DNA of 8,931 nucleotides from an uncultured Oscillospiraceae bacterium (GCA_934567115.1 CAKTJA010000047.1:1-8931), one strand, 5' to 3'; positions 1 through 7,202 are shown, numbered from the stretch's first letter. The notes: generated by a model from the sequence alone, not told the origin. A program made the numbers and translations.

Positions 1-905
1 GCATCGGTCAGGTCACGACGGTCATCATCAACGGCGCCGAGTGTGAGCCTTACATCACGGGCGACCATCGTGCCATGCTTGAGCGCACGGAAGAAATCAT
101 CGGCGGCGCGAGCTATCTTGTCAAGATGTTCGGCGTGGACAAGGTCGTCATCGGCGTGGAGGACAACAAGAAGAACGGCATCGACGCGCTCAACCGCGTG
201 ATCGCGGAGACCCGCGCCCCGGTCGTCGTCGTGCCGCTGCACTGCCGCTACCCCCAGGGCGGAGAGAAGCAGCTCTGTCAGGCCATCACCGGGAAGCAGG
301 TCCCTCCCGGCGGGCTTCCCAGCGCGATCGGCTGCGCGGTGTTCAACATCAACACGACCATCGCCATCTTCCGCGCCATTACGACCGGAATGCCGGTCGT
401 GAGCAAGGTCGTCACCGTCTCCGGCAGCGGCGTGGTCGAGCCGAAGAACGTCGAGTGCCCGATCGGAACGCCGGTCTCCTGCCTGTTCGACTACTGCGGC
501 GGGCTGAAGGACGGGACCTTCAAGATCATTGCCGGCGGCCCGATGATGGGTATGGCGCAGTACACCTGCGATATCCCCGTCGCGAAGGGGACCGGCGCGA
601 TGCTTGCCTTTGCCGCCGATGAGAACCGGTACTCGGACAATCCCACCTGCATCCGCTGCGGTCGCTGCGTGGAGGCGTGCCCCGTTCATCTCGAACCGCT
701 GTATTTGTATATGTACGAGCAGAAGAACATGATCGAGGAGCTGGAGGCCGCCAACATCATGGACTGCATGGAGTGCGGCGCGTGCGCCTACATCTGCCCC
801 GGTCGTCTGCACCTGACGCAGACCTTCAAGACCGGCAAGCAGAAGGTCAAGGAAGCTGCCGCCAAGAGAAAAGCCGCCGCTGAGGCCGCGAAAAAGGAGG
901 CGTAA
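1..905 (+). CDS. rnfC: RnfC, NADH/ferredoxin-side subunit of the Rnf complex (5' truncated)
   Basis: Peripheral subunit of the membrane-bound Rnf complex, thought to carry the NAD(H) site and exchange electrons with RnfB. The frame is open from the left edge (first full codon at base 3), so the N-terminal part, with the expected glycine-rich nucleotide/FMN segment, lies outside the window; about 300 residues are visible. They begin with the RnfC hallmark INGAECEPYIT followed by DHR (about 27-70). Two ferredoxin-type motifs follow: CIRCGRCVEACP from base 648 and CMECGACAYICP from base 764, each typical of a 4Fe-4S cluster. The protein ends in a Lys/Ala-rich tail of about 25 residues. An AAGGAGG inside its last codons (894-900) serves rnfD, which starts 6 nt after the stop. 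An internal Met at base 75 is not the start, because conserved RnfC sequence precedes it. Family assignment is secure. Confidence 0.96.
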   Translation, partial: IGQVTTVIINGAECEPYITGDHRAMLERTEEIIGGASYLVKMFGVDKVVIGVEDNKKNGIDALNRVIAETRAPVVVVPLHCRYPQGGEKQLCQAITGKQVPPGGLPSAIGCAVFNINTTIAIFRAITTGMPVVSKVVTVSGSGVVEPKNVECPIGTPVSCLFDYCGGLKDGTFKIIAGGPMMGMAQYTCDIPVAKGTGAMLAFAADENRYSDNPTCIRCGRCVEACPVHLEPLYLYMYEQKNMIEELEAANIMDCMECGACAYICPGRLHLTQTFKTGKQKVKEAAAKRKAAAEAAKKEA

Positions 906-911
906 GAAAAC

Positions 912-1895
912 ATGAACGAATATGGAAAGCTGAAGCTTATCGCTTCCTCCAACCCGCACATCCGCAGCGGCGAGGATACGCGCAGCCTGATGCTCGACGT
1001 GGTGATCGCGCTGATGCCGGCGCTTGTCTTCGGCGTGTGGCGCTTTGGAATGAGCGTGCTTGCCGGGGCGGCCGTGTCGGTGGTCTCCGCCGTGTTTTTC
1101 GAGTGGCTGTACCGCCGCCTGCTGCATAAGCCGCAGATGATCGGCGACCTTTCCGCCGTCGTCACCGGTCTGCTGCTGAGCATGGTCTGCCCGCCGGAGC
1201 TTCCCCTGTGGATGCTGGTGGTCGGCAACTTCTTTGCGATCTTTGTCGTCAAGCAGCTTTACGGCGGCATCGGCAAGAACTTCCTGAACCCCGCTCTGGC
1301 CGCGCGCGCCGCGCTCGTCGCGTGCTATGCCGCGGCGATGACCACCTGGAGCAAGGTGGACGCCGCGACCGGCGCGACTCCGATGGCGCTGCTCAAGGCC
1401 GGGGATATGGACGCGCTCACCGCAGCCTATCCCATCGAGAACATGTTCACCGGCTTCATCAGCGGCTCCGCCGGCGAGGTCTCCTCCCTGATGCTGCTGA
1501 TCGGCGGACTGTACCTGATCTTCCGCAAGGTCATTTCGTGGCACATTCCCGTGGCCTACATCGGCTCGGTCGCCGTGCTGACGTTCCTGTTCCCGCGCGG
1601 GAACGACCCGATGACGTTCATGCTTTATAATGTGCTCGGCGGCGGTCTGTTCCTCGGCGCGTTCTTCATGGCGACCGATTACGTGACCTCCCCCGTCACG
1701 AAGAAGGGGCAGCTCCTCTTCGGCCTCGGCTGCGGTCTGCTCACCGTGTTCATCCGCTACTACGGCTCTTATCCCGAGGGCGTGTGCTACTCTATCCTTG
1801 TGATGAACTGCTGCACGTGGCTCATCGACAAGCATATCAAACCCACCCGCTTCGGCGTTGACAGAAGGGCCGGAAAGGAGGCGGCAAAATCATGA
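912..1895 (+). CDS. rnfD: RnfD, membrane flavoprotein subunit of the Rnf complex
   Basis: Integral membrane subunit homologous to NqrB, 327 residues, close to the usual family length. It contains many hydrophobic segments (for example around residues 28-62, 83-117, 192-228 and 238-256). The motif DAATGAT at residues 150-156 fits the ApbE flavinylation pattern Dxx(S/T)GAT, making Thr156 the predicted acceptor of covalent FMN. The conserved NPALAARA stretch (about 126-133) and the MATDYVTSPVT segment (about 253-263) also match the RnfD/NqrB family. The ATG at 912 is preceded by AAGGAGG at 894-900, inside the end of rnfC. The stop overlaps the rnfG start in an ATGA arrangement (1892-1895), so translational coupling is likely. 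Electrons are expected to pass through this flavin to or from RnfG within the membrane; that role comes from knowledge of the family. Confidence 0.96.
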   Translation: MNEYGKLKLIASSNPHIRSGEDTRSLMLDVVIALMPALVFGVWRFGMSVLAGAAVSVVSAVFFEWLYRRLLHKPQMIGDLSAVVTGLLLSMVCPPELPLWMLVVGNFFAIFVVKQLYGGIGKNFLNPALAARAALVACYAAAMTTWSKVDAATGATPMALLKAGDMDALTAAYPIENMFTGFISGSAGEVSSLMLLIGGLYLIFRKVISWHIPVAYIGSVAVLTFLFPRGNDPMTFMLYNVLGGGLFLGAFFMATDYVTSPVTKKGQLLFGLGCGLLTVFIRYYGSYPEGVCYSILVMNCCTWLIDKHIKPTRFGVDRRAGKEAAKS

Positions 1896-2488
1896 AGATC
1901 GAAGGAAAGTTCATTCTCCGCGTGGCCGGCACGCTTACGGCGATCTCGCTGGTCGTCGCGCTGCTGCTCGGCCTGACCAACCGGCTCACCGCCGAGCGCA
2001 TCGAGGCGATCAACGCGGAAAACACCCGCATCGCGCTGTCCATGGTCGTCAGCTCCTCGGACTGCGAGTTCCCCCCGATCGAGGAGATCCCGCAGGCCGC
2101 CATTGACGCGGCCGCCGCGCAGAGCGGCAAGCTGACCGAGGCCTACCGCATCGTCGTCGGCGGCGAGGAGGCGGGCTACGCGTTCAAGATCGTGGCCGGC
2201 GGCTCGCAGGGCGACATCGAGATGATCGTCGGCGTGGACGGCGACCTTGCCGTTACCGGCGTGTCCGTGGTCAACGCGTCCGAGACGAGCGGCATCGGCA
2301 CGAAGGTCATCAACAACGATCCCACCGCCTCCAGCGTGGGCGTGCTTGACCAGTTCATCGGCATGAGCGGCGCGGGGAGCCTCGTCGTCAAGCAGAACGT
2401 TGACGCGATCTCCGGCGCGACGGTTTCCACCAGAGGCGTCACCAAGGGCGTCAACGCCGCCCTCGCCGCGGCGGAAGCCATGGCTTAA
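1892..2488 (+). CDS. rnfG: RnfG, covalent-FMN subunit of the Rnf complex
   Basis: Homologue of NqrC, 198 residues. A single N-terminal membrane helix (about residues 11-29) anchors an extracytoplasmic FMN-binding domain. The C-terminal motif DAISGATVST begins at residue 171 and matches the ApbE target pattern Dxx(S/T)GAT, so Thr177 is the predicted phosphoester-linked FMN site. The segment ETSGIGTKV (131-139) is also typical of the FMN-binding domain. The start ATG overlaps the rnfD stop by 4 nt and has its own AAGGAGG at 1875-1881. No flavin transferase gene (apbE) lies in the window, so it must be encoded elsewhere. The assignment is firm; the electron-transfer role is from the family. Confidence 0.95.
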   Translation: MKIEGKFILRVAGTLTAISLVVALLLGLTNRLTAERIEAINAENTRIALSMVVSSSDCEFPPIEEIPQAAIDAAAAQSGKLTEAYRIVVGGEEAGYAFKIVAGGSQGDIEMIVGVDGDLAVTGVSVVNASETSGIGTKVINNDPTASSVGVLDQFIGMSGAGSLVVKQNVDAISGATVSTRGVTKGVNAALAAAEAMA

Positions 2489-2506
2489 GAAAGGGGGACG
2501 AGATCA

Positions 2507-3136
2507 ATGAATTTCAAAAAACAGCTCAGGGACGGCCTGATCACCCAAAACCCCGTTCTGGTGCAGCTTCTCGGTATGTGCTCCACCATGGCCATCACCA
2601 CCAGCATTCAAAACGGCGTCGGCATGGGCGTGTCGGTCCTCATCATTCTCACGCTGTCCAACATCATTATTTCGGCGCTGCGCAAGATCATCCCCAACGA
2701 GGTCCGCATCGCGTGCTACATCGTGGTCATCGCGGGCTTCGTGACCATCGTTGATCTGTGCCTTCAGGCGTTTTTCCCGGATATCGCCAAGAGTCTGGGC
2801 GTGTTCATCCCGCTGATCGTCGTCAACTGCATTATCCTCGGCCGCGCCGAGGCCTTTGCCAGCAAGAACTCCGTCGGCGCTGCGGCGGTGGACGGGATCT
2901 GCCAGGGCATCGGCTACACCCTTGTTCTGGTGATCATGTCCGCGTTCCGCGAACTGCTCGGCTCCGGTACGCTGATGGGCGTTAAGATCATGCCCGACGC
3001 TTACACCCCGGCTTTGATGCTGGTGCTGCCCGTGGGCGGCTTCCTCTGCCTCGGCACGCTGATCGCCGTGATGCAGTGGGCGCTTGCAAGAAGCGGGAAG
3101 AAGGCTGCGGAAAAGGGCGAAAAGGAGGGTGACTAA
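2507..3136 (+). CDS. rnfE: RnfE, integral membrane subunit of the Rnf complex
   Basis: Polytopic membrane protein of 209 residues in the RnfE/NqrD family, paralogous to RnfA encoded just downstream. Hydrophobic segments fill residues 38-58, 68-88, 97-112, 128-147 and 168-190. Cys25 (in LLGMCSTMA) and Cys108 (in VVNCIILGRAEAF) sit in the two half-membrane motifs whose cysteines, together with those of RnfA, are known in Rnf/Nqr structures to bind an iron-sulfur centre inside the membrane. The C-terminus is short, charged and Lys/Glu-rich (about 196-209), likely cytoplasmic. The start at 2507 follows GAAAGGGGG; the gap after rnfG is 18 nt. The order G-E-A is the standard operon order. Confidence 0.95.
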   Translation: MNFKKQLRDGLITQNPVLVQLLGMCSTMAITTSIQNGVGMGVSVLIILTLSNIIISALRKIIPNEVRIACYIVVIAGFVTIVDLCLQAFFPDIAKSLGVFIPLIVVNCIILGRAEAFASKNSVGAAAVDGICQGIGYTLVLVIMSAFRELLGSGTLMGVKIMPDAYTPALMLVLPVGGFLCLGTLIAVMQWALARSGKKAAEKGEKEGD

Positions 3137-3138
3137 GG

Positions 3139-3729
3139 ATGGATATTACTAAGCTGCTTGCGATTTCCCTTGGCGCGATCCTGACGAATAACTTCATCTT
3201 CGCGCAGTTCCTCGGCATCTGCCCGTTCCTCGGCGTTTCCAAGAAGAGCGATACGGCCATCGGCATGGGCCTCGCCGTTACGTTTGTCATGGGCCTTGCG
3301 TCCGCGTTCTGCTTCGGCGTGAACAAGATCCTTGTGGCGCTCGAGCTGGGCTACATGCAGACGGTCGCGTTTATCCTTGTCGTCGCCGGTCTGGTGCAGT
3401 TTATCGAGATGTTCCTGAAAAAGGCGATGCCCGCGCTTTACACGGCGCTCGGCGTTTACCTGCCGCTGATCACGACGAACTGCGCCGTGCTCGGCGTGGT
3501 GCTGCTCAACGTGCAGAGCGGCTACGGCTTTATCGAGTCCGTGGTTTACGGCATCACCGGCGGTCTTGGCTTCCTGCTGGCGATTTTCCTGTTTTCTACC
3601 ATCCGCGAGCGCGTGCAGTTCGCCGATTATCCCAAGGCCTTTGAGGGCTTTCCCATTGCACTGATCACTGCGGGCCTGATCGCGCTTGCCTTTATGGGCT
3701 TCTCCGGCCTGCAGGTCTGGCCCATGTAA
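3139..3729 (+). CDS. rnfA: RnfA, integral membrane subunit of the Rnf complex
   Basis: RnfA/NqrE family protein of 196 residues, the usual length, with about six hydrophobic segments and inverted-repeat similarity to RnfE. Two diagnostic motifs are present: TNNFIFAQFLGICPFLGVSK (residues 16-35, Cys28) and ITTNCAVLGV (111-120, Cys115). These cysteines correspond to those coordinating the intramembrane iron-sulfur centre shared with RnfE in solved Rnf/Nqr complexes. It starts 2 nt after the rnfE stop, with AGGAGG in the rnfE 3' end (about 3123-3129) as the ribosome binding site. With RnfE it is expected to form the core through which electron transfer drives ion movement; whether the ion is Na+ or H+ cannot be read from the sequence. 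Confidence 0.96.
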   Translation: MDITKLLAISLGAILTNNFIFAQFLGICPFLGVSKKSDTAIGMGLAVTFVMGLASAFCFGVNKILVALELGYMQTVAFILVVAGLVQFIEMFLKKAMPALYTALGVYLPLITTNCAVLGVVLLNVQSGYGFIESVVYGITGGLGFLLAIFLFSTIRERVQFADYPKAFEGFPIALITAGLIALAFMGFSGLQVWPM

Positions 3730-3744
3730 GGAGGGGGACGAACT

Positions 3745-4647
3745 ATGATGAATATTATTTACGCCGTTGTGATCCTTGGCGTGATCGCCGTCGTTTTCGG
3801 ATTGATCCTTTCCGTCGCTGCCAAGGCCTTCGAGGTCAAGGTCGATGAGCGGCTGCCGAAGATCCAGGAGTGCCTTGCCGGTGCGAACTGCGGCGGCTGC
3901 GGCTATCCGGGCTGCGCCGGCTGCGCCGAGGCTATCCTTGCGGGGAAAGCGCCGGTCACCGCCTGTGCGCCCGCCGGTGCGGAGGGCGCCGCCAAGATCG
4001 CTGAGATCATGGGGATCGAGGCTCCCAGCGGTGAGAAGATGGTCGCGCATGTGATCTGCAACGGCGGCGAGGCTGCGGTGAAGAACTTCGAATACGCCGG
4101 GATCTCCGACTGCGTCGGCGCGCTCAAGGTCGCCGGCGGACCGACCGCCTGTGCATACGGCTGTCTGGGCTTCGGCAACTGCGTCGCCGCCTGTCAGTTT
4201 GACGCGCTGCACATCAACGATCGCGGCGTTGCCGAGGTCGATAAGGAGAAGTGCACCAACTGCGGCGCGTGCCGCGAGGCCTGCCCGCGCCACCTGATCG
4301 TGGAGGTCCCCTATAAGCAGAAGGTTTTCGTCAACTGCGCCAATAAGGACAGGGGCCCTGCGGTGACGAAGGTCTGCGCCAATTCGTGCATTGCCTGCGG
4401 CATGTGCGAGCGGACCTGTAAGTTTGACGCGATCCATGTGGTGAACAATCTGGCGGTGATCGACTATACGAAGTGCCGCAACTGCACCATGTGCGCCAAG
4501 GCATGCCCGAAGAACGCCATCGAGCCGATCCCCACTGCGGAGGAGAAGGAGAAGTTCAAGGCCGCGCAGAAGGCTGCGGCGGAGAAGAAGGCCGCAGCTG
4601 CGAAGGCGGCGGCCGAGGCTGCCGCGAAGGCGAACGATACGAAGTAA
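3745..4647 (+). CDS. rnfB: RnfB, multi-cluster ferredoxin-interacting subunit of the Rnf complex
   Basis: Polyferredoxin subunit taken to accept electrons from reduced ferredoxin; 300 residues, longer than the roughly 190-residue proteobacterial RsxB and like the clostridial long form. Order: one N-terminal membrane helix (about 4-24); a four-Cys domain with Cys43, 49, 52 and 57; a ferredoxin module with Cys136/140/146/150 and Cys170/173/176/180; a second module with Cys215/218/221/225 and Cys244/247/250/254; then a Lys/Ala-rich tail (about 266-300). This is room for five 4Fe-4S clusters by motif counting. Two ATGs are adjacent at 3745 and 3748; the first is preferred because the GGAGGGG run just after the rnfA stop is about 8 nt upstream, but either could serve. 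It is the last gene of the operon and is followed by a strong hairpin. Family assignment is secure; the cluster number is inferred. Confidence 0.96.
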   Translation: MMNIIYAVVILGVIAVVFGLILSVAAKAFEVKVDERLPKIQECLAGANCGGCGYPGCAGCAEAILAGKAPVTACAPAGAEGAAKIAEIMGIEAPSGEKMVAHVICNGGEAAVKNFEYAGISDCVGALKVAGGPTACAYGCLGFGNCVAACQFDALHINDRGVAEVDKEKCTNCGACREACPRHLIVEVPYKQKVFVNCANKDRGPAVTKVCANSCIACGMCERTCKFDAIHVVNNLAVIDYTKCRNCTMCAKACPKNAIEPIPTAEEKEKFKAAQKAAAEKKAAAAKAAAEAAAKANDTK

Positions 4648-4658
4648 AAGACAACTGT

Positions 4659-4700
4659 AAAAAAGAGGGAGGCCGCACAGCGGCCTCCCTCTCTCTATTT
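4659..4700. terminator. Bidirectional hairpin terminator between convergent rnfB and aroQ
   Basis: A perfect 12-bp inverted repeat, GAGGGAGGCCGC at 4665-4676 and its complement at 4680-4691, with a 3-nt loop; one more A-T pair extends it at 4664/4692. On the minus strand the stem is followed directly by a run of Ts (complement of 4659-4664), a classic intrinsic terminator for the aroQ operon. On the plus strand the tail is CTCTATTT, a poorer U-tract, so termination of the rnf transcript is plausible but weaker. It fills most of the 74-nt gap between the two stop codons. Confidence 0.88.
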
Positions 4701-4721
4701 GCTGCTGCGGCTATCGCCGCC

Positions 4722-5153
4722 CTACGGCCTTGCGCCGGAGAGCAGATCGATGCCCATGGTGTAGCCCTCGAAGCCGTGCCCACGGATCTGCGCGATGCAC
4801 ACGGGGGCCGTGACCGAAAGATGGCGGAACTCCTCGCGCTTTTCGATGTCGGAAATATGGACCTCCACCACGGGGATGGAGATGGCCTTGATCGCGTCCC
4901 GGATGGCATAGCTGTAGTGCGCGTATGCGCCGGGGTTGATGACGATGCCGTCAAAGGTCCCGTCCGCCTCCTGAATCGCGTCGATGATCGCGCCCTCGTG
5001 ATTGGACTGGAAGCACTCGACCGCAAGCCCTCTGCTCCGCGCATGGTCGTAGATGCGGGCGCAGAGCGCCGCGTAATCCTCGCGCCCGTAGACGTCCGGC
5101 TCGCGCTTGCCGAGCAGGTTCATGTTCGCACCGTTGATGACTAAGATTTTCAT
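4722..5153 (-). CDS. aroQ: Type II 3-dehydroquinate dehydratase
   Basis: Cytoplasmic shikimate-pathway enzyme that dehydrates 3-dehydroquinate to 3-dehydroshikimate. It has 143 residues, the usual length of the type II family. The N-terminus INGANMNLLGKREPDVYG carries Arg17 and the catalytic Tyr22 of the flexible lid. The substrate-binding NPGAY motif lies at 73-77, and EVHISDI (97-103) contains His99, the predicted acid, followed by the family-typical REEFR segment (106-110). The ATG at 5153 has a good GGAGG (complement of 5160-5164) 6 nt upstream, and it overlaps the stop of the chorismate mutase gene in an ATGA, so the two are probably translationally coupled. It is the last gene of the minus-strand cluster and runs into the shared terminator. 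Confidence 0.96.
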   Translation of the reverse strand: MKILVINGANMNLLGKREPDVYGREDYAALCARIYDHARSRGLAVECFQSNHEGAIIDAIQEADGTFDGIVINPGAYAHYSYAIRDAIKAISIPVVEVHISDIEKREEFRHLSVTAPVCIAQIRGHGFEGYTMGIDLLSGARP

Positions 5154-5452
5154 GGCGTTCCTCCGGTCATGTTCTCGTTTGAACGTTCGCCGCGCTCCTG
5201 CCGGGCGCGGCTGAGGGAGAAGAGCAGTTCGTACAGCGCGGCAAGCTCCTCCGCCTTCCCGCCGTCGCGCAAAAGCGCGGTCAGCCGCGCGGCGACCGCA
5301 GCCTCCCTCTTTTCGTCACGGACGGCGAGGCCGTGCGCACGCTTGTAAGCGCCGATCTTGTCGGTCAGCTCGAACCGGCGCTCGATCAGCCGGGCCAGCT
5401 CGCCGTCCACGTCGTCCAGCGCGGCGCGCAGCTCGTCAAGCGTTTGCGGCAT
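5150..5452 (-). CDS. Stand-alone chorismate mutase, AroQ class
   Basis: Small all-helical enzyme predicted to convert chorismate to prephenate, the branch point to Phe and Tyr; 100 residues from the chosen start, right for a monofunctional AroQ-fold mutase. Aligning by eye to the E. coli mutase domain, the active-site set is intact: Arg9, Arg26, Lys37, Asp46, Arg49, Glu50, Ser81 and Gln85. Met at 5452 is the only ATG ahead of the conserved LDELRAALDDVD helix. A longer frame from a TTG at 5500 is possible, but the added residues look unlike the family. The chosen start lies 17 nt inside the end of the carbonic anhydrase-like gene and has no clear Shine-Dalgarno sequence, so translation may depend on coupling. 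The stop overlaps the aroQ start by 4 nt. Function is well supported; the start is less certain. Confidence 0.88.
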   Translation of the reverse strand: MPQTLDELRAALDDVDGELARLIERRFELTDKIGAYKRAHGLAVRDEKREAAVAARLTALLRDGGKAEELAALYELLFSLSRARQERGERSNENMTGGTP

Positions 5453-5930
5453 AGGCGCGGTACTCGACGCTTTTGCGGTAGTAAAGCTCGCTGTTTTCAA
5501 GGCAGGAGGCCTTCTGCGCGTCGCTCAGCGGCTTGACCACGGCGGCGGGACTTCCGACGATCAGGCTCCCCGCCGGCGCATCCAGCTTCCCCGTGACCAC
5601 AGCGCCGGCGGCGATGATGCAGTCGTCGCCGATCCTCGCGCCGTCGAGCACGACTGCGCCCATGCCGACGATGACGCGGCTCCCGATCACCGCGCCGTGG
5701 ACAATCGCGCCGTGGCCGACGGAAACGTCGTCGCCGAGGACGCACTCGTTGTGGATCACCGCGCAGTCCTGAATGTTGCAGCGTTTGCCGATCCGAACGG
5801 GGCGCAGCTCCGCGCGGCAGACGCTGTTGAACCAGAAGGCCGTGCCCTCGCCGGCCTCCACGTCTCCGCAGACGACGGCCCCGGGCATCACAAGAACTTT
5901 TTCATCCGTCTGTACAGGCTTGAAATTCAT
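5436..5930 (-). CDS. Gamma-class carbonic anhydrase-like hexapeptide-repeat protein
   Basis: Left-handed beta-helix protein of 164 residues in the YrdA/PaaY/CamH-like family, expected to form a trimer with metal at subunit interfaces. Hexapeptide-type turns run from about residue 15 to 130 (for example IGKRCNIQD, VLGDDVSVGHG, VIGSRVIVGMG, RIGDDCIIAAG). The three zinc-ligand histidines of the family appear intact: His60 in AVIHNE, and His73 and His78 in VGHGAIVHG. Many members of this branch have weak or no demonstrated carbonic anhydrase activity, so CO2 hydration is only a possibility. The ATG at 5930 has GGAGG 8 nt upstream and follows the aminopeptidase stop by 29 nt, suggesting one transcript. 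Its 3' end overlaps the chorismate mutase start. Confidence 0.9.
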   Translation of the reverse strand: MNFKPVQTDEKVLVMPGAVVCGDVEAGEGTAFWFNSVCRAELRPVRIGKRCNIQDCAVIHNECVLGDDVSVGHGAIVHGAVIGSRVIVGMGAVVLDGARIGDDCIIAAGAVVTGKLDAPAGSLIVGSPAAVVKPLSDAQKASCLENSELYYRKSVEYRAYAANA

Positions 5931-5959
5931 CGTTTTTTCCTCCGTATTCCGTTTGCGCC

Positions 5960-7189
5960 CTACAGGGCGAAATTTCCGTTGACAAACACCGGCGTCTCGC
6001 GTCCGTCGCGCGTTGTGCCGACGATGGAGAGGTCGGCGGTCCCGATCATGAAGTCCACATGGGTGAGCGAGTGGTTCAGCCCGTGCGCGTCAAGCTCCTC
6101 GCGCGTCATCTGCTCTCCCCCGGCGATGCACTCAGGGTACGCCTCGCCGAAGGCGAGGTGGCAGGACGCGTTTTCGTCATAGAGCGTGTTGTAAAAGAGA
6201 AGGCCGCTGCTGCGGATCGGGCTGTCGTAGGGGACGAGCGCGACCTCGCCGAAAAAGCGCGCGCCGTCGTCCACGGCGATGGCGGCCTTGAGAACGTCCT
6301 CCCCGCGCGAGGCCGCTGCCTCGACGATCCGTCCCTCGCGGACGGTGAAGCGCAGCCCCTCGATGACGCTCCCGTTGTTGACCAGCGGAAGCGAGGCGCA
6401 CACCGTTCCGTTTATCCCGGTTTTGAGCGGCGCGGTAAAGATCTCCTCCGTCGGAAGATTGGCGACGAAGCCCTGTCCCTTCGGTGTTTCGGAGTTCCCT
6501 GCCGCCCAGAGATGATCCTCCGGCAGCTCGATGGTCAAATCGGTGCCGAGGGAGTTGACATAGTGCAGACTTTTCAGACGCAGAGCGTTGAGCTTATCCT
6601 TCCGCGCGGCGAGCAGGGCGATGTGCTCGCGCCAGCGCGCGGCGGCATGCCCGTCTCCGTTGATGCGGACGGTCTTCAGGATCGCGTCCCACAGCGCGGC
6701 GGCCGCCTCCTCCCCGCTGAGTGCGGGGAATACCTTTTTCGCCCACGCGGGGACCGGCGCTCCCGCGACGCACCATGGGAACGCGTTTGCCATCTGGAGC
6801 CGCTCGAAGGTCTCCCGCTCGACGGCGGAGGTCCGCTGCGCCTGTATGAGCCGCGCGGGCGAAACGCCGAGCAGCGTCTCCGGGTCCTCCGCCGCGAGGG
6901 AGAGAAAGGCCGCGCCCTGCTCCGCATATTCGGTGTAAAAGGTCTTCCGCCACGCGCTGGGCGCGGAGAAGGCCTCCTCCTGCGCGCGCAGAAATCTTTC
7001 GCGGCTGAGGAGATCGTCGCGCCAGCTCATCACCACCTCGCGGCAGCCCGCGTCGTAAGCCGCCGACGCGCACAGACGCGCGAACGGCGCGCACTCGACC
7101 GGCGACGAGAGGACGAGCGTCTGCCCTTTTTGCAGGTTTACGCCGACCCGGATAAGCGTTTGCGCATACTCGCGCAGTGCAGCTTCCAT
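5960..7189 (-). CDS. M29-family (AmpS/PepS-type) metallo-aminopeptidase
   Basis: Cytoplasmic aminopeptidase of family M29, which removes N-terminal residues from peptides using two metal ions (Zn, Co or Mn in studied members). It has 409 residues, the normal family length of about 410. The expected metal ligands sit in conserved motifs with family spacing: Glu249 in NLPTEEIFTAP, Glu315 in FFGEVALVP, His344 in ENASCHLAFG, and His377 and Asp379 in SLTHVDFMIGT; Tyr351 is the likely catalytic tyrosine. The N-terminal domain starts with REYAQTLIRVGVNLQKGQ, typical of M29. The ATG at 7189 is chosen because GGGAGG lies 7 nt upstream; an in-frame TTG at 7204 overlaps that site and is unlikely. It lies 126 nt downstream of mgtE, so it may share the mgtE transcript or have its own promoter. 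Confidence 0.93.
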   Translation of the reverse strand: MEAALREYAQTLIRVGVNLQKGQTLVLSSPVECAPFARLCASAAYDAGCREVVMSWRDDLLSRERFLRAQEEAFSAPSAWRKTFYTEYAEQGAAFLSLAAEDPETLLGVSPARLIQAQRTSAVERETFERLQMANAFPWCVAGAPVPAWAKKVFPALSGEEAAAALWDAILKTVRINGDGHAAARWREHIALLAARKDKLNALRLKSLHYVNSLGTDLTIELPEDHLWAAGNSETPKGQGFVANLPTEEIFTAPLKTGINGTVCASLPLVNNGSVIEGLRFTVREGRIVEAAASRGEDVLKAAIAVDDGARFFGEVALVPYDSPIRSSGLLFYNTLYDENASCHLAFGEAYPECIAGGEQMTREELDAHGLNHSLTHVDFMIGTADLSIVGTTRDGRETPVFVNGNFAL

Positions 7190-7196
7190 AAAAATA

Positions 7197-7202
7197 CCTC
7201 CC
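7197..7202 (-). promoter_or_regulatory. Ribosome binding site fixing the aminopeptidase start
   Basis: GGGAGG on the minus strand, 7 nt before the ATG at 7189. It supports that start over the in-frame TTG at 7204, which lies just upstream of the site. Confidence 0.8.

Noticed and set aside
3133..4437. 434-codon open frame on the minus strand opposite rnfA and rnfB
   Set aside because: It is antisense to two firmly identified genes, has a composition typical of reverse-frame GC-rich sequence (rich in Asp, His, Arg, Gly, Ala) and shows no recognisable domain.
5358..6182. 274-codon plus-strand frame spanning the chorismate mutase, carbonic anhydrase-like and aminopeptidase 3' ends
   Set aside because: It crosses three well-supported minus-strand genes and their junctions, with low-complexity Ser/Ala/Asp content.
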